Origin: Bosea sp. RAC05
Lineage (GTDB): Bacteria; Pseudomonadota; Alphaproteobacteria; Rhizobiales; Beijerinckiaceae
Direction of reading: 5' to 3'
Length of the DNA: 64,000 bases
Assembly: GCF_001713455.1 (NCBI RefSeq)
Contig: NZ_CP016464.1
Span: forward strand, 1,278,501 to 1,342,500
The translations under genes were made by a program, and so were the position numbers. Every line of letters starts with the position of its first letter. Positions within the stretch are counted from its first letter, which is position 1. The notes below the pieces were generated by a model. That model was not told the origin of the DNA, ran no database searches, and was given only the letters and a program-made list of their open reading frames with translations. Of the stretch, positions 44,223 to 53,132 are shown piece after piece.

Positions 44223-44959
44223 TGCCGCGCTACAAGCTCGTCATCGAATATGACGGCACGCCCTTTTCGGGTTGGCAGCGGCAGCTCAACGGCCCGTCCG
44301 TGCAGCAGAGCGTCGAGGAGGCGATCGAGGCCTTCTGCAACCATCCCGTCAGGCTGCACTGCGCCGGCCGCACCGATGCCGGCGTCCACGCCACCCATCA
44401 GGTCGTCCATGTCGATCTGGAGAAGGAGTGGCGCACCGATGTCGTGCGCGACGCCAGCAACGCCCGCCTCAAGCGCCTCCCCGTCGCCGTCTGCAGCGCC
44501 GAGGCGGTTTCCGACGCGTTCGACGCCCGCATCTCGGCGAAGCGACGCTACTACATCTACCGCATCCTCGACCGGCGCGCCCAGCCGGCGCTGGACCGCG
44601 ACCGGCTCTGGCATGTGCCGGTGAAGCTCGATCACGAGGCGATGGACCGCGCCGGCAAGGCCCTGCTCGGCCATCATGACTTCACCACCTTCCGCGCTGC
44701 CGAATGCCAGGCCAACAGCCCGATGCGCACGCTCGACCGGCTCGACGTCCGGCGCGAGGGCGACGAGACCGTCGTCTATGCCCATGCCCGCTCCTTCCTG
44801 CACCATCAGGTCCGCTCGATCGTCGGATGCCTGAAAATGGTTGGCGCCGGGCGCTGGCCCGAGAACAAGCTCGGCAAGGTGCTGGCGGCGCGCGACCGTT
44901 CGCAATGCGCGGCGCTGGCGCCGCCCTGCGGGCTCTACCTCGCCGGCGTGGACTACTGA
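44222..44959 (+). CDS. truA: tRNA pseudouridine(38-40) synthase TruA
   Basis: 245 aa, usual length. Catalytic D52 sits in CAGRTDAGVHA. RYYIYRILDRR and FLHHQVRSIVGCL are further TruA motifs. It isomerises U38-U40 in the anticodon stem of many tRNAs. It is last gene of the def-fmt-truA run and converges on an unnamed membrane protein gene, with 20 nt between stops. Confidence 0.97.
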   Translation: MPRYKLVIEYDGTPFSGWQRQLNGPSVQQSVEEAIEAFCNHPVRLHCAGRTDAGVHATHQVVHVDLEKEWRTDVVRDASNARLKRLPVAVCSAEAVSDAFDARISAKRRYYIYRILDRRAQPALDRDRLWHVPVKLDHEAMDRAGKALLGHHDFTTFRAAECQANSPMRTLDRLDVRREGDETVVYAHARSFLHHQVRSIVGCLKMVGAGRWPENKLGKVLAARDRSQCAALAPPCGLYLAGVDY

Positions 44960-44979
44960 ACGCTGCAGTCCGGTCGGCC

Positions 44980-45570
44980 TCAGAAGACCAGGAAGCCGAA
45001 GATCCGCAGGATCGCGTAGTCGGCGACGACGCTTGCCAACGCCACCGGCGCGGCGAGCCCGCTCTCGGCCCCGAAGGCGGCCCGCGCCACGCAGTAGCGC
45101 AGCCGCAGGACGATCGCGACGAAGGCCAGCGTCTGCATCAGCGCGAGACCGGGCGTCGACCAGCCGATCGCGAAGACCGTCGCCGGCACGGCGACCAGGG
45201 CGACGGAGATGATGCCCGCCCAGTTCCAGGCGATGACGAAGGTCGTGAAGCGGGGCCTGTGCACGAGTTGCGGCTCGAGCGCAAAAAGCAGGGCCGGCAC
45301 GGCCAGGATGCTCGACACGGTCGCGCCGAGAACGGCCAGCGCCAGGCCGGGGGAGGTGAAGAGGCCAGCCGAGTTGGGCAGGCCGGCATGGAGCCGGAGG
45401 GCGGCGAGAAGCGCGATCGCGGCCGGAAGCGTCAGGGGCAGCAGGGCGACGAAGGAGCGCCAGAACCCGCTGCGCGTCAGTTCCAGTTCGTCGAGCGCTT
45501 CGGCACCGCGCGCCATCAGCTGCCATGAGGCGCGCAGCGAGCGCGCCACATCGTCGGCTGCAAGCTTCAT
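44980..45570 (-). CDS. Multi-pass membrane protein of unknown function
   Basis: 196 aa with about five TM helices (near 38-61, 72-95, 105-125, 130-150 and 175-193) after a cytoplasmic N-terminus (MKLAADDVARSLRASWQLM). I do not recognise the family. The N-terminal segment before the first helix is amphipathic. Translation may be controlled by a hairpin (45579-45598) whose right arm includes the likely Shine-Dalgarno AAGGA, 10 nt before the ATG. Confidence 0.7.
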   Translation of the reverse strand: MKLAADDVARSLRASWQLMARGAEALDELELTRSGFWRSFVALLPLTLPAAIALLAALRLHAGLPNSAGLFTSPGLALAVLGATVSSILAVPALLFALEPQLVHRPRFTTFVIAWNWAGIISVALVAVPATVFAIGWSTPGLALMQTLAFVAIVLRLRYCVARAAFGAESGLAAPVALASVVADYAILRIFGFLVF

Positions 45571-45578
45571 CCCACCAT

Positions 45579-45598
45579 CCTTAGACTTTCGTCTAAGG
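45579..45598 (-). promoter_or_regulatory. 5' hairpin occluding the ribosome binding site of the membrane protein gene
   Basis: On the minus strand CCTTAGAC and GTCTAAGG pair perfectly around a GAAA tetraloop. The right arm ends in the AAGGA Shine-Dalgarno, and the ATG is at 45570, just past it. The same inverted repeat could instead be a protein-binding operator in double-stranded DNA. Confidence 0.5.
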
Positions 45599-45625
45599 AG
45601 ACTATGAGTCAGGACGGGACGTCCG

Positions 45626-46822
45626 TCAATCGGCCCGTTTGCTGCCGAAATAGGCCTTCAGCAGCCGGTGGGTGATGGCTTCGAGGGCCACCAGGTCGGC
45701 GACAGCCACGCATTCGTCGACCTGATGCATCGTCTGGCCGACGACGCCGTACTCCACGACCGGGCAATAGCTCTTGATGAAGCGGGCATCCGAGGTGCCG
45801 CCGGTGGTGGACAGCGCCGGACGGCGACCCGTCTCGGCCTCGACGGCATCCGCGACCATCGCCACGAAGGGGCCGGGTTCGGTCAGGAACGCGACCGCAT
45901 TGGTCGGGTCGAAGACGATCTCGTAGCGGACGCTGTTTCCCGCCGCCTCGCGCAGGCGCCCTTCGATCTCGGCGGCCAGCGTCTGTGGCGTCCAGACATC
46001 GTTGAAGCGGATGTTGAAGACGGCCTTGGCCTGGGCGGGAACGACGTTCGTCGCCGGATTGCCGACATCGAGCGTCGTCACTTCCAGATTGCTCGGGTCG
46101 AAATGTGCGGTGCCGCCGTCGAGCGGGGTGGCTTCCAGGGCCGCCAGCAGACGCACCATGCCGCGGATCGGGTTCTCGGCCAGATGGGGATAGCCGACAT
46201 GGCCCTGCTTGCCATGGACGGTGAGGCGGCCCGTCAGGGAGCCGCGCCGCCCGATCTTGATCATGTCGCTCATCGTCCCCGGGTTGGTCGGCTCGCCGAG
46301 CAGGCAATGGTCGAAGCGCTCGCCGCGGGCATGCGCCCATTCGAGCAGCTTGACGGTGCCGTTGATGGCCGGCCCCTCTTCGTCGCCCGTAACGAGGAAG
46401 GCGATCGAGCCCGGCGCGTCGGGGTTCTCGCGCCGGAAGCGCAGCGCCGCGGTGATCATGGCGGCGAGGCCGCCCTTCATATCGCAGGCGCCGCGCCCAT
46501 GCAGCACGCCGTCGCTGACCGTCCCGCCGAAGGGGTCGCGCGTCCAGGCGCCCGCGTCTCCGACCGGCACGACATCGGTATGGCCGGCGATGACGAAGAC
46601 AGGGCCCTCGCGGCCGATCCGGGCGTAGAGATTCTCGATGTCGGGCGTGCCGGGGGCTGAAAATACCGGCCGCTCCACCGTGAAGCCCTCAGCCGCCAGA
46701 ACCTCGGCGATAAGGCTCAGCGCGCCGCCCTCCGCCGGGGTGACCGATGGGCAGCGGACGAGCGCCTGGGTCAGTGCGACGGGGTCGAGGGGATCGAAGG
46801 CGAGGGGCGCGAAGGTGTCCAT
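45626..46822 (-). CDS. dapE: Succinyl-diaminopimelate desuccinylase
   Basis: 398 aa M20 peptidase-like enzyme with dinuclear zinc. Metal-site motifs are AGHTDVVPVG, GRGACDMKGGLAAM and TGDEEGPAINGT. It hydrolyses N-succinyl-LL-2,6-diaminopimelate in lysine/peptidoglycan precursor synthesis. The start at 46822 is the only Met that retains the first strand (LDPVALTQALVRCPSVTP), so its first 52 bp overlap the upstream DUF805 gene. Confidence 0.96.
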   Translation of the reverse strand: MDTFAPLAFDPLDPVALTQALVRCPSVTPAEGGALSLIAEVLAAEGFTVERPVFSAPGTPDIENLYARIGREGPVFVIAGHTDVVPVGDAGAWTRDPFGGTVSDGVLHGRGACDMKGGLAAMITAALRFRRENPDAPGSIAFLVTGDEEGPAINGTVKLLEWAHARGERFDHCLLGEPTNPGTMSDMIKIGRRGSLTGRLTVHGKQGHVGYPHLAENPIRGMVRLLAALEATPLDGGTAHFDPSNLEVTTLDVGNPATNVVPAQAKAVFNIRFNDVWTPQTLAAEIEGRLREAAGNSVRYEIVFDPTNAVAFLTEPGPFVAMVADAVEAETGRRPALSTTGGTSDARFIKSYCPVVEYGVVGQTMHQVDECVAVADLVALEAITHRLLKAYFGSKRAD

Positions 46823-47244
46823 GCGCCCGCTTTAGCATCGGCATGGCCGGCCGCAAGCGGCTCCTCATCGCGCACCGAGGGCATCAGGCCGAGATCGACG
46901 AGCGCAAACAACCAGGCGATCAGCGAGATGGTGTCGAGGGAAGGCGCCCAGGCGAGCGGCAGGACGGGCCGGAGTTGGCCTGGCAGAACGATCGCGCAGA
47001 TCAGAAGGATGCCGTAAAGGCCGCTGCTGCCGCGGTCGGTGGCGCGCTTCGCCGCCAGCGCAGCCCAGGGGAAGAGGGCGAAGGCCTGGGCAAAGGCAAC
47101 CGCGCGCCCGGCATCATGGCCGAACACGGCCGGCGCGGCCTGCTGGATGCCGAACAAGGCCAGCGCGACCACGGCGCTGCCGAGCCAGAAGCGGCCGAGG
47201 CCAATGCGTCCATCAAAATCGGCGAGCAGGCGGAAGAGGGTCAT
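46771..47244 (-). CDS. DUF805-like membrane protein
   Basis: 157 aa with about four TM helices. FDGRIGLGRFWLGSAVVAL and KRATDRGSSGLYGILL match the DUF805 signature (F-W-x-G near the N-terminus and an R-x-x-D-R-G-S-S-G loop). Its 3' end overlaps the dapE start by 52 bp in another frame, which would couple translation of dapE to it. Function unknown; the C-terminal 35 residues are low-complexity and fall within the overlap. Confidence 0.75.
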   Translation of the reverse strand: MTLFRLLADFDGRIGLGRFWLGSAVVALALFGIQQAAPAVFGHDAGRAVAFAQAFALFPWAALAAKRATDRGSSGLYGILLICAIVLPGQLRPVLPLAWAPSLDTISLIAWLFALVDLGLMPSVRDEEPLAAGHADAKAGAWTPSRPSPSIPSTPSH

Positions 47245-47470
47245 CGATCAGGCTCCGATGACGCCGTTGTGGCATGCCCGGCACCGCCCCGAAAGGATAT
47301 GGTGAATAAAAGGTTAACGCGGTCGTTTGGGCATCGCCCCGAAAGAGCTTGAACGGGGGCGGCCGCCCCGTTAGCTCCGGCGGAGGGTGGCGGCTCTCCT
47401 CGATCGGGAGCGGCCTGGCCGGGCACGGATCCGGATGACAGGGCGCGACAGCGCCGAGCGAGGGTGCGAG

Positions 47471-48085
47471 ATGACGATCCGATTTCACCGCGGCGATCTG
47501 CCGGACGGCTTCGAGGCCGGGACCAGCGTCGCCATCGACACCGAGACGCTGGGCCTGAACCCGCATCGGGATCGTCTCTGCGTCGTCCAGCTCTCGCGCG
47601 GCGACGGCAGCGCCGACGTCGTCCAGATCGTGAAGGGGGGAGCCCCGCCGGAAAACCTGCTGCGGCTGCTGCAGGATCCCGCCGTCCTGAAGCTGTTCCA
47701 CTATGCGCGCTTCGACATCGCGGTCCTCCGCCAGGCCTTCGGCGTCGTGACCGGCCCGGTTTACTGCACCAAGATCGCCTCGAAGCTCGCCCGCACCTAT
47801 ACCGACCGGCACGGGCTGAAGGATCTGGTGCGGGAACTGCTCGGGATCGAGCTCTCCAAGCAGCAGCAATCCTCCGACTGGGGCGCCGAGACGCTGAGCG
47901 AGGCCCAACTCACCTACGCCGCCTCGGACGTGCTGCATCTGCACGCGCTGCAGCAGCGGCTCGAGATCATGCTCGCCCGCGAGGGCCGGACCGATCTCGC
48001 GCAAGCCTGTTTCCAGTTCCTTCCCTACCGGGCCGAGCTCGATCTGGCCGGGTGGCCGGAAACCGACATTTTTGCTCATACTTGA
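47471..48085 (+). CDS. rnd: Ribonuclease D-like 3'-5' exonuclease (short form, no HRDC domain)
   Basis: 204 aa DEDD exonuclease. Exo I is VAIDTETLGL with D23 and E25, Exo II has HYARFDIAVL, and Exo III is YAASDVLHLH (Tyr-x3-Asp, DEDDy type). It is about half the length of E. coli RNase D, lacking HRDC domains, as is usual in this group. The ATG at 47471 has the sequence GAGGGTGCGAG upstream. It is the first gene before lptC in the conserved rnd-lptCAB-rpoN-hpf-ptsN block. Confidence 0.93.
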   Translation: MTIRFHRGDLPDGFEAGTSVAIDTETLGLNPHRDRLCVVQLSRGDGSADVVQIVKGGAPPENLLRLLQDPAVLKLFHYARFDIAVLRQAFGVVTGPVYCTKIASKLARTYTDRHGLKDLVRELLGIELSKQQQSSDWGAETLSEAQLTYAASDVLHLHALQQRLEIMLAREGRTDLAQACFQFLPYRAELDLAGWPETDIFAHT

Positions 48086-48188
48086 CAATTTCGAAGGCAT
48101 CTTGCGTCAGTCTCGCGACGGATGAACGGTGCGGGGGCGCGCGCCGTTCGACACGAAAAAGCCGTTAGCGACTGCCATTGCGCGGGGC

Positions 48189-48962
48189 ATGACTGTGGCA
48201 ATGACTTCTCATGACTGGCCGACGGCCCGCGTCGGCGTGCCGGGTGCGAGGCGTCAGGCCGCCTTCGGGGCGGCACGCCGGCACACCCGGCTCGTCCGCT
48301 TCCTGCGCCGGGCCATCCCCATCAGCGCATCGGTGGCCGTGCTGGCCCTGATCGTGACTCCGTTCCTCCATCCGCTGAACGGCGTTTCGAGCCTGTCGCT
48401 GGGCGCCGTCGGCATTTACGGCGGCAAGGTCAAGATGGATACGCCGCGGCTGTCGGGCTATCGCAAGGACAACCGCCCTTACGAGGTGACCGCCGAAGCG
48501 GCGCTTCAGGAAATCCGCAACCCGACGCAGGTCGAGCTGCAGACGCTGACGGCGCGGCTCCAGATGGAGCGCGAGGGCTGGGTCACCGTCAACGCCAGGA
48601 GCGGCCTGTTCGATACGCAGAAGGAAAAGCTGCGGCTCGTCGACGACGTCCATGTCCGGACCGAGAACGGCCACGACATCCGCATGCGGACGGCCGATGT
48701 CGACTTCAAGGGTGGGACGGTCGTGTCGAAGGAGCCGGTCAAGGTCAGTCTGGGCACCACGACGGTCGATGCGGATTCGCTCGACGTGAAGGATAACGGC
48801 GCGCTGATCGTCTTCCAGGGTCGGGTTCGCGCCTTCATCCCCAACGCTCCGGCGGGCACGATCGCGGGGCCCGAGCGGGAAGGCAGCACGCCCGCGCTCG
48901 AATTGCTCCGGCCGGCGCAGGCGACGGCGGCCGGTGGTCAGAAGAACGGGACGGGACAGTGA
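48189..48962 (+). CDS. lptC: LPS export ABC transporter periplasmic protein LptC
   Basis: 257 aa bitopic protein. One TM helix at about residues 41-60 (RRAIPISASVAVLALIVTPF) is followed by the periplasmic beta-jellyroll LptC domain. It links LptB2FG to LptA in the LPS bridge. The start is ambiguous between ATGs at 48189 and 48201; neither has a strong Shine-Dalgarno. lptA begins 2 nt after its stop. Confidence 0.9.
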   Translation: MTVAMTSHDWPTARVGVPGARRQAAFGAARRHTRLVRFLRRAIPISASVAVLALIVTPFLHPLNGVSSLSLGAVGIYGGKVKMDTPRLSGYRKDNRPYEVTAEAALQEIRNPTQVELQTLTARLQMEREGWVTVNARSGLFDTQKEKLRLVDDVHVRTENGHDIRMRTADVDFKGGTVVSKEPVKVSLGTTTVDADSLDVKDNGALIVFQGRVRAFIPNAPAGTIAGPEREGSTPALELLRPAQATAAGGQKNGTGQ

Positions 48963-48964
48963 TC

Positions 48965-49651
48965 ATGCAGGCAGCTTCTCCGCGCTCTCGGCTCGGCGCC
49001 TCCGGCGGACGTCTCGGGGCTTTCGCGACCGCCTTTGCGATCCTGATGCTGGCCTCAGCCCCGCAGGAGGCGGCGGCGCAGGCCAAGGCACGCGGCGGCG
49101 CCGGTGCGAGCTCGCCACTCGGCGGGCTCGGCGGTGACAGCAAGGAGCCGATCAAGATCGACGCCGACAAGCTCGACGTGCTCGACAAGGAAAACCGCGC
49201 GGTCTTCAGCGGCAATGTCGTGGCCGTGCAAGGCGAGACGACCGTGCGCTGCTCGATCATGACGGTGTTCTACGAGGGCCGCAGCGGCCAGGCTGCCGGC
49301 GCCAAGCCGGCGGCCGCGACGCCGACGGCTGCGCCCGGCCAGGGCAATGACAGCTCGATCAAGCGCATCGAATGCAAGGGGCCGGTGACCGTCGTCTCGA
49401 AGACGCAGGCCGCCACCTCCGACAACGCCGTCTTCGACCGCGCGAACAACACCGTGGTCATGACCGGCAACGTCGCGCTCAACGACGGCCCCAACATCAC
49501 CCGTGGCGAGAAGCTGACCTACAACACGGTCACGGGCATCGCCAATGTCGAGACCAACAAGGGTGGTCGCGTCCAGGGCTTCTTCGTGCCCAACGCGGCT
49601 GAGACCAACAAGGGCGCTGCCGGCGCCAAGCCCGCCACGCCCACCAACTGA
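48965..49651 (+). CDS. lptA: LptA/OstA family periplasmic LPS transport protein
   Basis: 228 aa. A signal peptide of about 35 residues (FATAFAILMLASAPQEAAAQA) precedes an OstA-like domain with DKENRAVFSGNVVAVQGETTVR and NDGPNITRGEKLTYNTVTGIANVET, the repetitive strands that form the periplasmic LPS groove. A central Ala/Pro/Gln-rich insert (AAGAKPAAATPTAAPGQ) is not part of the fold. A GTG at 48959 would overlap lptC; the ATG at 48965 is preferred. Confidence 0.9.
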   Translation: MQAASPRSRLGASGGRLGAFATAFAILMLASAPQEAAAQAKARGGAGASSPLGGLGGDSKEPIKIDADKLDVLDKENRAVFSGNVVAVQGETTVRCSIMTVFYEGRSGQAAGAKPAAATPTAAPGQGNDSSIKRIECKGPVTVVSKTQAATSDNAVFDRANNTVVMTGNVALNDGPNITRGEKLTYNTVTGIANVETNKGGRVQGFFVPNAAETNKGAAGAKPATPTN

Positions 49652-49739
49652 CAATCCGCTGCCCCGGCGCCGCGCGCCGGGGCCTCCTGCCGCGACGTTC
49701 CCAGGCCAGGCGCAGTCCTCCACCGTGACGATCACCGAC

Positions 49740-50603
49740 ATGCCGCAATCCGAGACGGCGCCCGCCCCGTCGGCGCCTCCGATTCATCGCCGCGGGGGAG
49801 GGCTCATGAGCCGCTTGTTCGGCCGCTCCGCCGCTGCCGAAACGCCGTCATCGGCGACGGAAGCCGTTGCGATCGGCGGTCAGGGCATTCTCGCCGTCAG
49901 CGGGCTGCGCAAGAGCTATGGCGGACGCATGGTCGTCAGCGACGCCAGCCTCTATCTCCGCCAGGGCGAGGCGGTCGGCCTGCTCGGGCCCAACGGCGCG
50001 GGCAAGACCACGATCTTCTACATGATCACCGGCCTGGTCGCCGCCGATCTCGGCACCATCTCGCTGGAAGGCAACGACATCACGCAGCTGCCGATGTATC
50101 AGCGCGCGCGGCTGGGCATCGGCTACCTGCCGCAGGAGGCCTCCATCTTCCGGGGTCTGAGCGTCGAGGACAACATCCGCGCGGTGCTCGAAGTGGTCGA
50201 GCCCGATCGCAAGGAGCGCGAGCGCCAGCTCGACCAGCTGCTCGAGGAGTTCACCATCGCCCGCCTGCGCAAGGCGCCCTCGATCGCGCTGTCGGGCGGT
50301 GAGCGGCGGCGCTGCGAGATCGCCCGGGCGTTGGCCGGGAAGCCCTCCTTCATCCTGCTGGACGAGCCATTCGCCGGCATCGACCCGATCGCAGTCGGTG
50401 ACATCCAGGCCCTGGTGCGGCAGCTGACCGATCGCGGCATCGGCGTGCTGATCACCGACCACAACGTCCGCGAAACGCTCGGTCTGGTGGACCGGGCCTA
50501 CATCATCCACTCGGGGCGTGTGTTGACCGAGGGGTCTCCGGCCGAGATCATCGCCAATCCGGATGTCCGGCGCGTCTATCTCGGCGAGGATTTCCGCCTC
50601 TAG
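49740..50603 (+). CDS. lptB: LPS export ABC transporter ATP-binding protein LptB
   Basis: 287 aa. Walker A GPNGAGKTT is at 83-91, the signature is LSGGERRR, Walker B is FILLDEP and the H-loop is LITDHNV. It powers LPS extraction with LptFG, which lie elsewhere. An extension of about 48 residues (MPQSETAPAPSAPPIHRRGG...) precedes the ATPase compared with E. coli LptB (241 aa). It may be real, or the protein could start at the internal ATG (49806). rpoN follows after 222 bp. Confidence 0.93.
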   Translation: MPQSETAPAPSAPPIHRRGGGLMSRLFGRSAAAETPSSATEAVAIGGQGILAVSGLRKSYGGRMVVSDASLYLRQGEAVGLLGPNGAGKTTIFYMITGLVAADLGTISLEGNDITQLPMYQRARLGIGYLPQEASIFRGLSVEDNIRAVLEVVEPDRKERERQLDQLLEEFTIARLRKAPSIALSGGERRRCEIARALAGKPSFILLDEPFAGIDPIAVGDIQALVRQLTDRGIGVLITDHNVRETLGLVDRAYIIHSGRVLTEGSPAEIIANPDVRRVYLGEDFRL

Positions 50604-50825
50604 CCGCCAGGCCGGGCGCTGCGTCCGCGGGCCAGCCCGGTGACCATTCCACCGGCTCTCGCCGCTTGGCTGATTTCGCACTTGCGCAATTTTGCTGCAG
50701 CGCATTAACCTCGCGGGGTCATGGCGGAGCAAGGCCTTTGACGAGCGGGCGCGACAGCGCTAGGCTCGTCCTCCAAGCAAGAAGCGTGCCGTTTCCGGCG
50801 TGCGGAGTGGGAAGGTCGCAAGCGC

Positions 50826-52355
50826 ATGGCGATGATGCCGCGCATGGAGCTGCGCCAGGGCCAGTCCCTGGTGATGACGCCGCAGCTGCTGCAGGCGATC
50901 AAGCTTCTGCAATTGTCGCATCTCGAACTCCAGAATTTCGTCGAGGGTGAACTCGAGCGCAATCCGCTGCTCGAGCGCGACGACGCATCCGAGGGGCCCC
51001 TCCAGAGCCATGTCGCCGAGGGCTCTCATGCGGCCGACGCGGAGAGCTACGAGCGGGCCGAGAGCCTTAACAGCCAGGAGGGTATGGAAAACCGCCTCGG
51101 CACCGGCCTCGACAACGTCTTCCAGAGCGAGCAGCCGACGGTGGCCCGGCTCGAGAGCAGCGGGGCCGACAGCCTGCCGATCATCGGCGGCGCCTATGGC
51201 GGCTCCGGCGGGTCCTTCGAGGAGGGGCCGGACGGGTTCGAGAGCAGCCTCGCAGCCGAGGCGTCCCTGCATGATCACCTGAGCGCCCAGCTCGATCTCG
51301 CCGTCCACGACCCCGTCGAGCGGCTGATCGGCCGGCATCTGATCGATGCCGTCGACGATGCCGGCTATCTCGGCGAGCCCGTTCCCGACATCGCCGAGCG
51401 GCTCGGCGTCACCGTCGCGCGCGTCGAGGATGTGCTGCGCATCGTCCAGGGCTTCGATCCCTCGGGGGTCGCGGCGCGCGACGTGGCCGAGTGCCTGTCG
51501 ATCCAGCTGCGCGACCGCGACCGGTTCGATCCCGCGATGCAGACCCTCGTCGCCAATCTCCACCTCGTGGCCAAGCGCGATTTCGCCGCCCTCAAGCGGC
51601 TCTGCGGCGTCGACGACGAGGACATCGCCGACATGGTCGCCGAGATCCGGCGCCTCGACCCCAAGCCGGGTCGCGGTTTCGGTGGCTCGACGGCCGAGAC
51701 GGTGGTCCCCGACGTCTTCATCCGGGCCGCTCCGGACGGTTCCTGGCTGGTCGATCTCAACCCCGACACGCTGCCCCGCGTGCTGATCAACCAGACCTAT
51801 CATGCGCGCGTCTCCAAGGCGGTGCGCAGCGACGAGGAGAAGGCCTTCATCGCCGAATGCCTGCAGACCGCCAACTGGCTGACGCGCTCGCTCGAACAGC
51901 GGGCCAGGACCATCCTGAAGGTCGCCAGTGAGATCGTTCGCCAGCAGGACGGCTTCTTCGCCCATGGCGTCGAGCATCTGCGCCCGCTCAACCTGAAGAC
52001 CGTCGCGGACGCGATCGGGATGCACGAATCCACCGTTTCGCGCGTGACCTCGAACAAATATCTGATCTGCTCGCGCGGCGTCTTCGAGATGAAGTACTTC
52101 TTCTCCGCCGCCATCGCCGCCACCGGCTATGGCGAGGCGCATTCCGCCGAGGCGGTGCGCTTCCGCATCCGGCAGATGATCGACGACGAGGCCCCCGCCG
52201 ACGTGCTCTCAGACGACGCGATCGTTGCCCGCCTGAAGGAGGGCGGCATCGACATCGCCCGCCGCACCGTCGCGAAGTACCGCGAATCCCTCCGGATTCC
52301 ATCCTCCATGGAGCGCCGGCGCGAGAAGATCGCGATGGCGATGGGCAGCCGCTGA
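50826..52355 (+). CDS. rpoN: RNA polymerase sigma-54 factor
   Basis: 509 aa. Region I is the Gln/Leu-rich N-terminus (LRQGQSLVMTPQLLQAIKLLQ), an acidic region II follows, then the core-binding region. The HTH contains HESTVSRVTSNKY, and the RpoN box ARRTVAKYRE is at residues 478-487. Sigma-54 drives nitrogen-regulated promoters with enhancer-binding activators. Together with hpf and ptsN downstream it is a conserved cluster. A short extension at the N-terminus (MAMMPRM) is the only uncertainty. Confidence 0.98.
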   Translation: MAMMPRMELRQGQSLVMTPQLLQAIKLLQLSHLELQNFVEGELERNPLLERDDASEGPLQSHVAEGSHAADAESYERAESLNSQEGMENRLGTGLDNVFQSEQPTVARLESSGADSLPIIGGAYGGSGGSFEEGPDGFESSLAAEASLHDHLSAQLDLAVHDPVERLIGRHLIDAVDDAGYLGEPVPDIAERLGVTVARVEDVLRIVQGFDPSGVAARDVAECLSIQLRDRDRFDPAMQTLVANLHLVAKRDFAALKRLCGVDDEDIADMVAEIRRLDPKPGRGFGGSTAETVVPDVFIRAAPDGSWLVDLNPDTLPRVLINQTYHARVSKAVRSDEEKAFIAECLQTANWLTRSLEQRARTILKVASEIVRQQDGFFAHGVEHLRPLNLKTVADAIGMHESTVSRVTSNKYLICSRGVFEMKYFFSAAIAATGYGEAHSAEAVRFRIRQMIDDEAPADVLSDDAIVARLKEGGIDIARRTVAKYRESLRIPSSMERRREKIAMAMGSR

Positions 52356-52473
52356 CGGGGCCGTGTCACCTTTGCGACGGCTTTGGGCCATATCATTGAC
52401 AGACGCGGTAGCGAGTTCTTAGCTCCCTAAGACGGTCGATGTCCTGACCGTGGCTAACAAGGGGAAGCACTCC

Positions 52474-53061
52474 ATGAGCTTGCGAATCTCCGGCAAGAAC
52501 CTCGATGTCGGCGAGGCCCTGCGCGGCCAGGCCGAGGCCCGTGTGGCCGCCGCTCTCGGCAAGTATTACGAAGGTGGCTACCAGGGCCATGTGACCGTCG
52601 GCAAGGACGGGACGGCGTTCAAGACGGACGGCGTGCTGCATCTGTCGTCGGGCATCACGCTCGAGGCGTCCGGTACGGCGCACGATGCCTATGCCAGCCT
52701 CGACAAGATGGCGGAGCGCATCGAGAAGCGCCTGCGTCGCTACAAGCGACGGCTCAAGGATCGCTCGGCGAGTGCCAACGGGCGCGAGCCCGCACTCGAA
52801 ATCCCCAGCTATGTGATTGCCGCTCCCGACGATGAAATCGAGGAGCTCGACGTCGATGGGGTCGGCGACAACCCGGTTATCGTCGCTGAATCGACCAAAT
52901 CGCTGCATGTGTTGACGGTGAGTGACGCCGTCGCGGAGCTGGATCTGACCGGCGCCCCGGTCGTGATCTTCCGCCATGCTGGCCATGGACGGATGAACGT
53001 CGTATACCGCCGCCGCGACGGCAACATCGGCTGGATCGATCCTCCGGCGTCGCTGTCATAG
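52474..53061 (+). CDS. hpf: Ribosome hibernation-promoting factor (long form)
   Basis: 195 aa, with an N-terminal HPF/YfiA domain (about residues 1-100, MSLRISGKNLDVGEAL) and a C-terminal dimerisation domain (about 140-190) typical of long HPF, which forms 100S dimers in stationary phase. GGGGAAG lies 6 nt before the ATG at 52474, favouring it over the GTG at 52450. It is encoded between rpoN and ptsN, the usual order. Confidence 0.95.
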   Translation: MSLRISGKNLDVGEALRGQAEARVAAALGKYYEGGYQGHVTVGKDGTAFKTDGVLHLSSGITLEASGTAHDAYASLDKMAERIEKRLRRYKRRLKDRSASANGREPALEIPSYVIAAPDDEIEELDVDGVGDNPVIVAESTKSLHVLTVSDAVAELDLTGAPVVIFRHAGHGRMNVVYRRRDGNIGWIDPPASLS

Positions 53062-53132
53062 GTCTGGCGGAGTTCCGCGCGGGCCCGAACCTTGACCCTG
53101 CCGCATGTTGGATTGAGCGGCATGGGACATGC

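Noticed and set aside
52385..52400. Possible sigma-54 (-24/-12) promoter before hpf
   Set aside because: The spacing of GG and TTG is near right but the -12 GC is missing and the -24 block is poor, so I do not call it.
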